Of a stretch of DNA of 63,701 nucleotides, positions 1 to 8,631 are shown piece by piece. The translations under genes and the position numbers were made by a program. The notes under the pieces are model-generated. The model searched no databases, was not told the origin of the DNA, and was given only the letters and a program-made list of their open reading frames with translations. Numbering within the stretch: the stretch's first letter is position 1; each line of letters begins with the position of its first letter. Source of the DNA: Bacteroidales bacterium (GTDB taxonomy: Bacteria; Bacteroidota; Bacteroidia; Bacteroidales; P3); the NCBI GenBank assembly GCA_017522065.1, contig JAFXAD010000009.1, positions 1 through 63,701 of the forward strand, read 5' to 3'.

Positions 1-151
1 CTTTTCTCTCGCTTTGCGAAAACGTTCGCGTTTTGTTTGCAAAACAAATTTCTAAATATCAATTCGTTTAATTCGTACAATTGCTCATTGCATTTTCTTT
101 ATTCATTATGTATTCGCAGGCATACCACGCCGTTTTAAATAATTATTAGAG
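1..151 (+). repeat. MITE-like interspersed repeat, copy 1 (left end outside window)
   Basis: This AT-rich non-coding block is nearly identical to 29343-29497 and shares its right half with 56877-56967. Shared landmarks are TTCGTTTAATTCGTACAATT, then CATTGCATTTTCTTTATTC, then CATACCACGCCGTTT, ending in AATTATTAGAG. The right end normally reads TAGAGGT; here it is TAGAGTT, so the tip has diverged. The left end lies before the window. No protein is encoded; it looks like a small non-autonomous element. Confidence 0.75.
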
Positions 152-729
152 TTGTCAGTCTCGGATCTACTATTGTTTCTTGCATAAATATTTGTTTTAT
201 TGTTTGTTATTCAATTATCTTTTATTTAATTTGACGCTGCAAAATTACAACCATACCCTCATATATCTATTTCACAAAAAACATCATTATTTTCACAATA
301 AATACAAACCGATCAACCTGGAATACGATAAGTTCTTAACGGAGTATATTTGCCCTCTTTGTGGCAATTACATTTTTCCCGAAAAACTAATACATTATAA
401 TGCCCGAATCATATAAAATAATAAGTCGCTGGTTTTCAATTCAAAGGTTGGTGATTTTTCGACGTTCTTTCGGTGGTCCATCTATGACCCGTTTAAAAAA
501 GCATAACATTCTTAACAACCGTTGAAAAATACATTTTGCCATTCCCCGAAAAAATTGTATTTTTGCAGTCGATAAATCTACTGAATATCACGAAGTAATC
601 AACGGAGAAACTGCGATATGTGCCTCAAAGGTGGTACAACCACCACTTAAATAGGTAGTATATACAATAAAAACGAAAGAAGTGCGTTAGTAAGGTGGTA
701 TGAAACCCATATAATATAGTGGTACGCTT
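152..729. other. Intergenic region and long leader before the Fic gene
   Basis: From 152 to about 530 the DNA is AT-rich and I see no convincing gene. An open frame at 180-416 begins with TTG and is low-complexity, although its end contains CPLCG. From 567 to 729 lies a leader of about 160 nt downstream of the promoter. It holds a small hairpin (GGTGG, loop, CCACC near 630-645), a possible 10-codon upstream frame starting ATGTGCCTC near 618, and three short AGGTGGT/AGTGGT echoes. The length of the leader suggests post-transcriptional control, which is inference. Confidence 0.4.
535..566 (+). promoter_or_regulatory. Bacteroidales promoter for the Fic gene
   Basis: TTTG at 535-538 is followed after 19 bases by TATTTTTGC at 558-566, matching the Bacteroidetes -33/-7 pattern TTTG-N19-TAnnTTTG. 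It implies a start of transcription near 573 and an untranslated leader of about 155 nt. Confidence 0.7.
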
Positions 730-1803
730 ATGAAGATAGAAGAAATATACAACGACTGGAAGGCTCTTTTCCCGCTATCGGAGAAGCATGTGGAACTGTT
801 GCGTAACAAGTTTACGATCGAGTACAACTACAACAGCAACCACATCGAAGGCAACATGCTGACCTACGGGCAGACGGAGTTGCTCCTGCTGTTTGGCAAG
901 GTGAGCGGCGAAGGAGACCTGAAGGACTTTGTCGATATGAAAGCCAGTCAGGTGGGCGTTGAGATGGTGATGGAAGCCGTACGCGACAAAGGCATACCGC
1001 TGACACAGAACTTCATCCGTCAACTGCACAAAGTGCTTCTACGCGAGGACTACACCGTCTATCGTGACCTTCCTGGAGGTGGACAGACAAGCTACACCGT
1101 CCATGCCGGGCAGTATAAGACGCGCCCCAACAGCGTCATTACCCGATATGGCGACCGTTTCGAATATGCGTCGCCCGAAGAAACGGCCTCGCTGATGAGC
1201 GACCTTGTGGATTGGTACAACGCTTCCGAGCAGGAAGGCAAGCTGTCGCCTGTTGAGCTGGCTGCTTTGTTCCATTACCGCTACATCCGCATCCACCCCT
1301 TCGAAGACGGCAACGGACGTATCGCCCGCCTGATGGTGAACTACATTATGGCCCGTCACGGGTGGCCCATGATTGTCATCCGCAACCGCAAAAAGGCTGA
1401 ATACCTTGAGGCCTTGCATCGTGCTGACCAGAAAATAGGCAAAGTGCCCTCCGACGGTGCTCACGCCACCATAGGCAAAATTGCTTCCTTCCTTGCCTTC
1501 TTCCGCCAGACGGTGTGCGAGGAGATGCAATGCGAGATAGACATCGTGAGGAATGCCGACAAGGACACCTGGTGGTACGACGGTCAGCGGATCCACTTCA
1601 GGAGCGGGAATGGCAGTCGCCTGCTTGCGCTCCTGCGCGACAAGTCCTTCGTCACCTTCTCCGAGATGGCGGACTATCTGTCGGTCAACCGTTCTGCTGT
1701 ACAGAAGCAGGTAGAGAGCTTCCGCAAGAAAGGCTATCTCGACCGCCGCGACGATGGCAGCTGGCATGTTTTGGCCTTAAACTCAAACATCAAAAAAGCG
1801 TAG
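730..1803 (+). CDS. Fic family protein (probable AMPylase/nucleotidyl transferase)
   Basis: The 357-residue protein carries the complete Fic catalytic motif HPFEDGNGR at residues 189-197; the histidine is the catalytic base and the DGNGR loop binds the nucleotide phosphates. Residues 36-42 read SNHIEGN, which fits the N-terminal inhibitory motif (S/T)xxxE(G/N) of class II Fic proteins, so the enzyme is probably self-inhibited. The C-terminal 70 residues look like a winged helix (TFSEMADYLSVNRSAVQKQ), suggesting DNA binding or autoregulation. Fic enzymes usually transfer AMP to Ser/Thr/Tyr of a target protein; the target cannot be read here. It sits 47 bp upstream of the restriction-modification gene on the same strand, so it may guard or regulate that system (inference). 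All key residues are present. Confidence 0.93.
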   Translation: MKIEEIYNDWKALFPLSEKHVELLRNKFTIEYNYNSNHIEGNMLTYGQTELLLLFGKVSGEGDLKDFVDMKASQVGVEMVMEAVRDKGIPLTQNFIRQLHKVLLREDYTVYRDLPGGGQTSYTVHAGQYKTRPNSVITRYGDRFEYASPEETASLMSDLVDWYNASEQEGKLSPVELAALFHYRYIRIHPFEDGNGRIARLMVNYIMARHGWPMIVIRNRKKAEYLEALHRADQKIGKVPSDGAHATIGKIASFLAFFRQTVCEEMQCEIDIVRNADKDTWWYDGQRIHFRSGNGSRLLALLRDKSFVTFSEMADYLSVNRSAVQKQVESFRKKGYLDRRDDGSWHVLALNSNIKKA

Positions 1804-1820
1804 ACATCGCTCAACATTCG

Positions 1821-1829
1821 TATCTTTGC
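1821..1829 (+). promoter_or_regulatory. -7 element for the type IIG restriction-modification gene
   Basis: TATCTTTGC lies 21 bases before the ATG of the 1851 gene and just after the Fic stop codon. The -33 region is not clear. It would let the restriction-modification gene be transcribed separately from the Fic gene. Confidence 0.55.
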
Positions 1830-1850
1830 AGATTGAAAATATAGAACAAT

Positions 1851-4800
1851 ATGTTATTCCAAAAGAACATACTGAAGAAATACAATGCGACGCTTGCACC
1901 CGAAAATGTAGAGCGTTCGTGGGTGCAATATAAGAGTTATTTTCTCAACCCCGAGATACAGCAGAATATCCGCCAGTCGAACGAAGAGCAGTTCCAGGAG
2001 GGCTTCCTCCGCGAGCTATTCGTTAAAGTGCTGGGATATACCCTCAATCCCTCGCCCGACTATAACCTCATCACCGAACAAAAGAACGAGACCGACTCCA
2101 AGAAAGCCGACGGCGCCATACTGCAGGACGGAAAAGTCATAGGCGTTATCGAACTGAAAGACCATAAGACCACCGACCTATCAAAAGTCGAAGCACAAGC
2201 TTTCAATTACAAGAGCCAGCATCCCGATGCCCGTATGGTAGTCATCTCCAACTTCGAGAAACTGCGCCTCTATATCGACAATGCTGTCGAGTATCGCGAG
2301 TGGAACCTCTTCCGCCTTTCCGAGCAGGAATTCCAAGAGTTGTATCTTGTCCTTGCATGGCCACAGGTGCAGCGAGGTGTGGCTTGCACGATGAAACAAG
2401 AGTCGGTGTCCAACGAAGACCAAATCACAAAAGCCCTCTACAAAGACTATTCGCAATTCAAACGAGTCCTCTTTGCCGACATCATTGCCCGTAACCCTTA
2501 CCAAGAAGGTAACGCTTGGACAGCAGACGAGAAAGCGTGGCAGCTTCTGCTCTTCAAGAAGACACAGAAACTACTCGACCGCTTGCTCTTCATCTTCTTT
2601 GCCGAAGATGGAGGGTTGTTGCCTCCCAACTCGATGATTCAGATTATCGACCAATGGGAGAAGTTGAGGGATTTGGATGCGTATGTACCTCTTTACGACC
2701 GCATTAAAAAGTACTTCGGCTATATGAACACCGGCTTTCAGGGCAAGAAGTACGACATCTTCGCATACAATGGAGGCCTCTTCAAGCCCGACGAGGTGCT
2801 GGATAATATCGTCATCAGCGACGAGCCGCTGGTGGAACACACCCGCCGACTCTCCACTTATGATTTCGGGAGCGAGGTTGACGTGAACATCCTTGGCCAT
2901 ATCTTCGAGAACTCCTTGTCGGAAATCGAGGAAGTCAGCCAGCAGATCAACAGCGGCGAGAAGCCGCAAACCTCCAAGCGCAAGCAGGACGGCGTATTCT
3001 ACACCCCACAGTACATCACCAAGTATATCGTCGAAAACACCGTGGGCCGCCTCTGCACCGAAAAGAAAAGCGAGCTGGGCATTGTGGAGGAAGAGTATTT
3101 CGCTGATAAGAACCGCCAGAAACAAACCAAGCTGAAACTGCTCGAGAAACTGAACCAATACCGTGAGTGGCTGCTGCAACTCACCATCCTCGACCCTGCC
3201 TGTGGCAGCGGCGCCTTCCTCAATGCAGCGCTGCAGTTCCTTATGGCAGAGCATTCCCTTATCGACGAGATGCAGGCGAAAGTCACGGGCGACGCCATCG
3301 TCTTCCAAGGAATTGAGAACAGCATCCTGGAGAACAACCTCTATGGCGTAGATATCAACGAAGAGAGTGTCGAAATAGCACAGCTGGCCCTTTGGCTGCG
3401 AACAGCCAAACCTCGCCGCAAACTCAACACACTTAACAAGAACATCAAGTGCGGCAATTCCCTAATCAGCGACCCCGCCGTCGCAGGAGACAAAGCCTTC
3501 GACTGGCAAAAGGAATTCCCTCAAGTCTTCGAGAAAGGCGGCTTCGATGTGGTGATAGGTAATCCGCCATATGTGCAACTCCAGAGCCTTGGGGAGGTGA
3601 GCGATGTTTATGCACAATGTGGATATGAAACATACAATAAGAGTGCTGATCTTTACTGTCTATTTACAGAAAAAGGATATAGTCTTCTAAAGACAGGTGG
3701 TGTGCAGTCGTTTATTATGCCAAACAAATGGATGCTCGTTTCTTATGGCAAAGAACTGCGTAAGTTTATGTCAAAGACGGACTTGCTGCAAATAATCAAC
3801 TTCGGCGATGTACAATTCTTCGACGAGGCTACCATCTACGTCTGCATCTTTGTGACAAGAAAAAGCGACAATCGAGATGACAAGGTACTTGCCCTGTCAC
3901 TCAACAAGAAAACTTATCACGGCGACTTCCTGCATGAAGTACCGGAGCAGTTGGCGTCCTACCCTGCTGAAACATTCGGTGAAGCAGAATGGATTATTCA
4001 ACCCAAAGCCCACCTCAACATTTTGCAGAAGATGCTGAATGGCACTGCCCTAAAGGATATGCCAATATCTATAAACTATGGTATTAAGACAGGCTTTAAC
4101 GATGCCTTCTTCATCGATGGTGCCACAAAAGACAAGCTCATAGCAGAAGACCCAAAGAGTGCTGAATTGATACATCCATTGTTGAGAGGACGAGATTTAC
4201 AAGCATGGTACACATCTAATGATAATCAATATTTGATTAATCCTCACAATGGATTACCAAAGGAAAAAATTGCTCCAATTAGCATTGAAGATTATCCAGC
4301 AATAAAACAGCATTTAGAGCCTTTTTTTACAAAACTTTCTAAAAGACTTGACAAAGGAGTCTCACCATACAACCTTAGAAATTGTGATTATATTAAGGAA
4401 TTTGCTAAACCCAAAATAATGTACCCTAATATGACCTCTATATTCCCGTTTACCTATGACGAGAATGGGTTTTATGGCAATGACAAAACCTTTATGATTA
4501 CTGCCAATGATGATACTGTCAATCTAAAATTCATTACTGCCATATTCAATTCAAAGTTGTGTAAGCTTTGGATCTGGTATAACTGTCCAGAATTACAAGG
4601 TGGCACACGAGAAATCCGCAAGGTCTATTTCGAGAATTTCCACATACCTATCAACACAGACATGCAACCCTTGGCAGACTTGACGGATAAGCAAATGAAT
4701 CATATTGGTCAGTTGCAAGATAAGCGTAATCGTTTCCTGCGTCGCTTGACGGAGAATATCGAAGGTGTGAAGATAACGACAGCCTTGCAGACATTCGACC

Positions 4801-5051
4801 AGATGGACTTCGCTGCCTTTGTGGCAGAGCTGAAGAAGCAGAAAATCAAACTCACCCTCCAGCAGCAGGACGAGTGGGAAGACTACTTCCGCCAGTATGC
4901 CGACGCTTGCCACCAACTCACCGACCAAATCGATGCTACCGACCGCGAAATCGACCTTCGCGTATATCACCTCTACGGCCTCACCTACGACGAAGTACTC
5001 ACCGTCGACCCCAATACAACCATTACCAAAGAAGAATACGAGAACGAATGA
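1851..5051 (+). CDS. Type IIG restriction-modification enzyme (nuclease-methylase fusion)
   Basis: A single 1066-residue chain joins three parts. Residues 1-180 form a type I R-subunit-like nuclease domain with a PD-(D/E)xK signature: D87 within ADGAI, then E101 and K103 within VIELK. The centre is an N6-adenine methylase with motif I DPACGSGAF at about 448 and motif IV NPPY at 571-574. The C-terminal third (about 700-1000) is a TaqI-like target recognition domain, and its stretch from roughly 4190 to 4600 is more AT-rich than the rest, as expected for a swapped specificity module. Such enzymes methylate one or both strands of an asymmetric site and cut outside it. The gene overlaps the pentapeptide-repeat gene by ATGA. 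Its end (LTYDEVL...EEYENE) strongly resembles the end of the methylase at 37637-41356, showing common ancestry. Recognition sequence unknown. Confidence 0.92.
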   Translation: MLFQKNILKKYNATLAPENVERSWVQYKSYFLNPEIQQNIRQSNEEQFQEGFLRELFVKVLGYTLNPSPDYNLITEQKNETDSKKADGAILQDGKVIGVIELKDHKTTDLSKVEAQAFNYKSQHPDARMVVISNFEKLRLYIDNAVEYREWNLFRLSEQEFQELYLVLAWPQVQRGVACTMKQESVSNEDQITKALYKDYSQFKRVLFADIIARNPYQEGNAWTADEKAWQLLLFKKTQKLLDRLLFIFFAEDGGLLPPNSMIQIIDQWEKLRDLDAYVPLYDRIKKYFGYMNTGFQGKKYDIFAYNGGLFKPDEVLDNIVISDEPLVEHTRRLSTYDFGSEVDVNILGHIFENSLSEIEEVSQQINSGEKPQTSKRKQDGVFYTPQYITKYIVENTVGRLCTEKKSELGIVEEEYFADKNRQKQTKLKLLEKLNQYREWLLQLTILDPACGSGAFLNAALQFLMAEHSLIDEMQAKVTGDAIVFQGIENSILENNLYGVDINEESVEIAQLALWLRTAKPRRKLNTLNKNIKCGNSLISDPAVAGDKAFDWQKEFPQVFEKGGFDVVIGNPPYVQLQSLGEVSDVYAQCGYETYNKSADLYCLFTEKGYSLLKTGGVQSFIMPNKWMLVSYGKELRKFMSKTDLLQIINFGDVQFFDEATIYVCIFVTRKSDNRDDKVLALSLNKKTYHGDFLHEVPEQLASYPAETFGEAEWIIQPKAHLNILQKMLNGTALKDMPISINYGIKTGFNDAFFIDGATKDKLIAEDPKSAELIHPLLRGRDLQAWYTSNDNQYLINPHNGLPKEKIAPISIEDYPAIKQHLEPFFTKLSKRLDKGVSPYNLRNCDYIKEFAKPKIMYPNMTSIFPFTYDENGFYGNDKTFMITANDDTVNLKFITAIFNSKLCKLWIWYNCPELQGGTREIRKVYFENFHIPINTDMQPLADLTDKQMNHIGQLQDKRNRFLRRLTENIEGVKITTALQTFDQMDFAAFVAELKKQKIKLTLQQQDEWEDYFRQYADACHQLTDQIDATDREIDLRVYHLYGLTYDEVLTVDPNTTITKEEYENE

Positions 5052-5953
5052 ACGAACTTGCTTTTATCCTCTTGTCTAAAGTGGGAATACCTGTTGGCGG
5101 GTTTCTCCCGCTCATTGTTGCCATTCTCGTTATATATTGGGCCTATCGGAAAGACAACCCCAGCTCGACCTATATGCGGACTGGTGTTGATGCCAACCAA
5201 GAAAGACGGAACGCACTTCAAACCAAGGCGGTAAAGGACGAGATTGCCCGTTCACGGGCCACGGCTTCTGCTAGTGGAGCCTATGTGATTCCAGAGGACA
5301 AGAAAGACGCTCTTTGGGATTACTCCGGTCAGAACCTTACAGGTGCCAACTTCGCAGGGAAAGATCTTTCGTTTGTCAAATTCGACAACGCCATCCTGAC
5401 AAAGGCTAATTTCTCGTATGCCAATCTTGACCACGCTTCGTTCAAAGGGGCCAACCTCGAAAGAGCCGATTTATATTCTGCCAATTTTAAAGAAACAGAT
5501 TTCCGTGGAGCGAATATGTTCGGCTGCAACTACTGCGGCTGCGAGATAATGGGCATGATACTTGGCGATTTGCCGAAACTTGAGCCAGACGAGGACCATC
5601 CGTTTGCCATCAAAAACATTAAAGGCGAGGTAATCGCAACACTTGGCAAAGACGAGGCCTGCACCGAAGATCTGACCACCGCCTACCTTGACAATCTGGA
5701 CTTAAGTCATGCCAATTTAGAGAATGCAGACCTTCACGATGCCTATATTGGTTTTTGTAACCTTACTGGTGCCAACCTCCGTAATGCAGACCTTAGCAGT
5801 GCCATCATAAAATGCTGCACCGTGACCGATGCCGACTTCTCTGGTGCCGACCTCAGCAATGCCCAAATCGACATTACAACCGACATCTGGCTCGACGCCA
5901 TTACCGACGACGAAACGGTCTTCCCCTCGCACCACAGACCTTCATACATGTAA
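5048..5953 (+). CDS. Membrane-anchored pentapeptide-repeat protein
   Basis: Starts at the ATG of the ATGA overlap with the preceding gene, giving 301 residues; an upstream start would run through the methylase in another frame. Residues 10-30 form one hydrophobic segment (FLPLIVAILVIYWAY). Two blocks of A(D/N)Lxx repeats follow, for example NLTGANF, NLERADLYSANF, NLENADL, NLTGANLRNADL, predicted to fold as right-handed quadrilateral beta-helices. Between the blocks is a non-repeat spacer ending in CTEDLTTAYLDNLDL. A decayed copy of that spacer lies at 8350-8511. Some pentapeptide proteins mimic DNA; here the overlap with a DNA-cutting enzyme makes a modulating role conceivable, but that is inference. 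Confidence 0.88.
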   Translation: MNELAFILLSKVGIPVGGFLPLIVAILVIYWAYRKDNPSSTYMRTGVDANQERRNALQTKAVKDEIARSRATASASGAYVIPEDKKDALWDYSGQNLTGANFAGKDLSFVKFDNAILTKANFSYANLDHASFKGANLERADLYSANFKETDFRGANMFGCNYCGCEIMGMILGDLPKLEPDEDHPFAIKNIKGEVIATLGKDEACTEDLTTAYLDNLDLSHANLENADLHDAYIGFCNLTGANLRNADLSSAIIKCCTVTDADFSGADLSNAQIDITTDIWLDAITDDETVFPSHHRPSYM

Positions 5954-6035
5954 GAATAAAACAGCAAAGACTATCGAAAATGACAGAGACCAACCGCATA
6001 GAATTCAAACGAGAACTGACCGACGACCTTGACAA
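5946..6035 (+). repeat. Junction repeat, left copy (pentapeptide end / AlbA start)
   Basis: About 90 bp from TACATGTAAGAATAAAACAG through the first codons of an AlbA-type gene recur at 8468-8557 with roughly 85 percent identity by eye. The two copies bracket the ATPase and metallophosphoesterase genes, as if those genes had been inserted at a seam between an ancestral pentapeptide gene and an AlbA-type gene. Confidence 0.75.
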
Positions 6036-6075
6036 TGAAAAGTTAGTGAATAGTGGACTGCATGAATATAATTAA
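5980..6075 (+). pseudogene. 5' remnant of an AlbA_2/Schlafen-type ATP-binding gene
   Basis: 31 codons begin MTETNRIEFKRELTDDLD and then run into unrelated sequence and a stop. The motif NRIEFKRELTDDLD is the usual start of the AlbA_2 (divergent AAA-4, RecG-like) regulators common in Bacteroides. The next expected segment (a helix followed by FLNY and a GG nucleotide-binding stretch) is absent. I read it as the broken start of that gene. The same start appears again at 8504. Confidence 0.65.
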
Positions 6076-6080
6076 CGACA

Positions 6081-6167
6081 ATGAGCAATAAGAAATCCAT
6101 ACTTTTTTTCAACGACCACGAGGTGCGGGCCGTGTGGGAATCGCGTCGGATGCAGATTAAATTTTGA
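6081..6167 (+). pseudogene. 5' remnant of a BRO-family/DinD-like gene
   Basis: 28 codons begin MSNKKSILFFNDHEVRAVW and stop after MQIKF. This matches the N-terminal strand pattern of BRO-N (phage antirepressor-like) proteins, which normally continue with WWFSVVD and about 250 more residues. Only the start survives, six bases after the AlbA remnant, so two unrelated gene starts sit side by side with no bodies. Confidence 0.55.
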
Positions 6168-6312
6168 AGTAATAATTATATTATATTTGCGCAGTTTATT
6201 TATTTTGTTATTATTTACAGCAAATCTTGTTCAAATTTTTTGCATGTTCAAAAATTTTGAACAACAATGGAAGGGGCGTCCTATGGATGTAATTTAGCAT
6301 CAAAAAAACATG

Positions 6313-6373
6313 ACTTTTTTGGAATCTATTCCCAAAAAGTTACAACTTTTTAGGAGTTAATTCCAAAAAAGTT
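6313..6373 (+). promoter_or_regulatory. Two tandem 28-30 bp palindromic operators
   Basis: Palindrome one (6313-6340) pairs ACTTTTTTGGAAT with ATTCCCAAAAAGT; palindrome two (6344-6373) pairs AACTTTTTAGGA with TCCAAAAAAGTT. They share the half-site ACTTTTTnGGAAT and are spaced three bases apart. The second ends one base before the -7 element at 6375 and covers the -33 region, the right place for a repressor. The gene they control, an AAA-DUF4143 protein, is the simplest candidate regulator, but no partner is proven. Confidence 0.7.
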
Positions 6374-6374
6374 A

Positions 6375-6383
6375 TATATTTGC
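6375..6383 (+). promoter_or_regulatory. -7 element for the DUF4143 ATPase gene
   Basis: TATATTTGC sits 20 bases before the ATG at 6403 and directly after the second palindrome, giving a very short leader. Confidence 0.65.
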
Positions 6384-6402
6384 ATCGTAAATATACCGTA
6401 TT

Positions 6403-7524
6403 ATGATTAGTCGTTTCCTTTCGAAAACAATTGAGGACAAGTTGTTTAAAGGCAAAGTTATTGTACTTTTAGGTGCTAGACAAGTGGGAAAAACCACCTT
6501 GCTGAAACAAATTCTGACAAAAAACGAAGAGGTATTATGGTTGAATGGTGACGAAATGCAAGTACAAAACCTTTTCAACAATGCGTCGGCGGACAGACTT
6601 ATTTCAGAGTTTGGGAACAACAAGATAGTGATACTGGACGAGGCTCAACGCATAAAGGACATCGGACTACGACTGAAGCTGCTTGCTGACTCGGATAGCG
6701 ACATACAAGTGATTGCCACAGGCAGTTCGTCGTTCGATTTGGCAAACAATGTGAACGAACCTCTGACGGGCAGGAAATGGGAATATCGGATGTTCCCCCT
6801 GTCGTTTGGCGAGATGGTGGCACATCACGGGAAAATGAAAGAGATGCGCATGTTGCCCCGCCGTATCGTCTACGGCTACTACCCCGAGGTGGTGATGAAC
6901 GACGGGAATGAAGTGGAGATACTCAAGTTGTTGACGGATGCCTATCTGTATAAAGACATTCTTTCGTGGGAGAACATCAAGCATCCCGACAAACTACAGA
7001 CCCTCCTGCGTGCCCTTGCATATCAGGTGGGGTCTCAGGTGTCGTTCAACGAATTAAGCCAAATGTGCTCTCTCGACAATAAGACTGTGGAGCGATATGT
7101 CACCCTTTTGGAGCAATGCTATATCATCTTCCGGTTACCCTCCTTCTCACGCAATCTGCGACACGAACTGAAGTCGAGCCGTAAAATATATTTCTACGAC
7201 AATGGCATACGCAATGCTTTGATTGCCGACTTCAACGCTCCCGAGATCAGACAAGACATAGGAGCCTTGTGGGAGAATTTTGTCATTGCAGAGCGTATGA
7301 AGTGCAACGAGTACCACCGTCGGTGGGTGAATTCGTATTTTTGGCGTACAAAGCAACAGCAGGAAGTGGACTACCTGGAAGAGGGAGGAGGAAAACTGAG
7401 CGCATACGAGATAAAATGGAACCCGCGCACCAAAGCATCTCTTACCAAGACCTTCGCCGAAGCCTATCCAAATACCGAACTAGAGGTTATCACTCCCGAA
7501 AACATAACTGACTTTCTAATTTAG
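6403..7524 (+). CDS. AAA_14/DUF4143 family ATPase
   Basis: The 373-residue protein has a Walker A GARQVGKT at residues 24-31, a Walker B VILDEAQ near 75, and the C-terminal DUF4143 domain with a PD-(D/E)xK-like fold signature (VDYLEEGGGKLSAYEIKW near 330-350). Members of this family are common orphan genes in Bacteroidota accessory DNA; most have no known function and are suspected of roles in defence or toxin-antitoxin-like behaviour. It is flanked by remnants and by the duplicated junction repeats, so it looks like cargo. Length is normal and all ATPase motifs are intact. Confidence 0.88.
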   Translation: MISRFLSKTIEDKLFKGKVIVLLGARQVGKTTLLKQILTKNEEVLWLNGDEMQVQNLFNNASADRLISEFGNNKIVILDEAQRIKDIGLRLKLLADSDSDIQVIATGSSSFDLANNVNEPLTGRKWEYRMFPLSFGEMVAHHGKMKEMRMLPRRIVYGYYPEVVMNDGNEVEILKLLTDAYLYKDILSWENIKHPDKLQTLLRALAYQVGSQVSFNELSQMCSLDNKTVERYVTLLEQCYIIFRLPSFSRNLRHELKSSRKIYFYDNGIRNALIADFNAPEIRQDIGALWENFVIAERMKCNEYHRRWVNSYFWRTKQQQEVDYLEEGGGKLSAYEIKWNPRTKASLTKTFAEAYPNTELEVITPENITDFLI

Positions 7525-7554
7525 GTCGGCCCGTATGGCACAGATTTTTGAACC

Positions 7555-8337
7555 ATGAAAATACAATTTGTTAGCGACCTGCACCTGGAATTTCCAGAGA
7601 ACCGTGCCTATCTTGCGGAGCATCCGTTGGAGGTGAAGGGCGACATATTGCTCGTTGCGGGCGACACCGCCTATCTCGACCTTCCCGATTCCAAGGAGGA
7701 CACCTATTCGCGGTATGCTTTCTGGGATTGGGCCTCGGAACACTATCAACGAGTGATTGTATGCTTTGGCAATCACGATTTCTATGGGCACTATGACCTC
7801 GCCACCATTCCCGACGGCTACTGCAAGCAGATACGGTCAAACGTGCATGCATACTATAATGGAGTTGTCAATATGGGTGATGTCGATATCTTTGTCTCTA
7901 CCCTTTGGGCGTATATCAAACCCGAAAACTCCTATCTGACAGAGAGGGGCGTGAGTGACTTTTACCGAATCAGATATAACGGCCACCGTCTTTCGTCCGA
8001 CACCTTCAACCTTGAGCATGAGCGCTGTCTGCAGTTTGTGAAGAAGGCCGTCTCGGAGAGTATTGCAAAGTTCAAGATCACGCTCACACATCATGTGCCG
8101 ACAGGGCTATGCACCGCTCCTGAGTTCCGCGACAGCCTTATAAACGGAGCCTTTACTGTGGAATTGGGCAACTACATCGCAGAGTCAGGCATCGACTATT
8201 GGATTTACGGGCACTCGCATAGAAATATCGACGCACAGATTGGCGACACACGTATCATTTCTAACCAGTTGGGGTACGTCTCTCATGGAGAACATAGAAC
8301 TAACGGATTTGACCCAGGACGATGCATAATATTATAA
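7555..8337 (+). CDS. Calcineurin-like metallophosphoesterase
   Basis: 260 residues with the full set of metal-binding motifs: SDLHLE (5-10), AGDT (about 35-38), GNHDFYGH (about 67-74), a late HHVPTG and GHSHRN. These bind two divalent metals for hydrolysis of phosphoesters. The substrate is not predictable; YfcE/Sbc-like and nucleotide-hydrolysing enzymes share the pattern. It starts 30 bp after the DUF4143 gene on the same strand and probably shares its transcript. It ends just before the decayed pentapeptide copy. No damage is visible. Confidence 0.88.
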   Translation: MKIQFVSDLHLEFPENRAYLAEHPLEVKGDILLVAGDTAYLDLPDSKEDTYSRYAFWDWASEHYQRVIVCFGNHDFYGHYDLATIPDGYCKQIRSNVHAYYNGVVNMGDVDIFVSTLWAYIKPENSYLTERGVSDFYRIRYNGHRLSSDTFNLEHERCLQFVKKAVSESIAKFKITLTHHVPTGLCTAPEFRDSLINGAFTVELGNYIAESGIDYWIYGHSHRNIDAQIGDTRIISNQLGYVSHGEHRTNGFDPGRCIIL

Positions 8338-8349
8338 TATGAAGAAAAT

Positions 8350-8511
8350 ATGCAGGAACAACCTATCGTAATCAAGAACATGCAGGGAGAGGTAATCGCC
8401 CGACTTGGAGAGGAACAAGGCTGCACCGATGACCTCAGCACGGCATACCTCGACGAATTGGACCTTCGTACATGTAAGAATAAAACAGCAAAGACTATCA
8501 ACTATGCCTGA
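8350..8511 (+). pseudogene. Decayed internal fragment of a pentapeptide-repeat gene
   Basis: 53 codons translate with a segment EVIARLGEEQGCTDDLSTAY, closely matching EVIATLGKDEACTEDLTTAY in the intact protein at 5048-5953. After LDELDLR the frame jumps into the DNA that in the intact gene surrounds the stop codon, so the whole second repeat block has been deleted, apparently between short GACTT/GACCTT matches. Neither the transmembrane start nor any repeat block remains. Confidence 0.75.
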
Positions 8512-8557
8512 GGCAAACCGCATAGAATTCAAACGAGAACTAACCGACGACCTCGAC
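8468..8557 (+). repeat. Junction repeat, right copy
   Basis: Partner of 5946-6035. Both copies contain ACATGTAAGAATAAAACAGC and GCATAGAATTCAAACGAGAA. The copies differ in several silent-looking positions, so the duplication is not recent or came from a related donor. Confidence 0.75.
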
Positions 8558-8617
8558 ATAGAAAAAGAGATAAAAGTGCTATTATGTACTGGCTGTTTCC
8601 CCATAGATTGTAAATAA
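8504..8617 (+). pseudogene. Second 5' remnant of an AlbA_2/Schlafen-type gene
   Basis: 37 codons begin MPEANRIEFKRELTDDLDIE, an even better match to the usual AlbA_2 start than the copy at 5980, and then leave the family after KE with a stop 15 bp before the RhuM gene. It overlaps the pentapeptide remnant by eight bases. Confidence 0.65.
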
Positions 8618-8631
8618 AACACACAGCAATT

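Noticed and set aside
180-416. Open frame with CPLCG near its end
   Set aside because: TTG start, very AT-rich low-complexity sequence and no promoter; likely chance.
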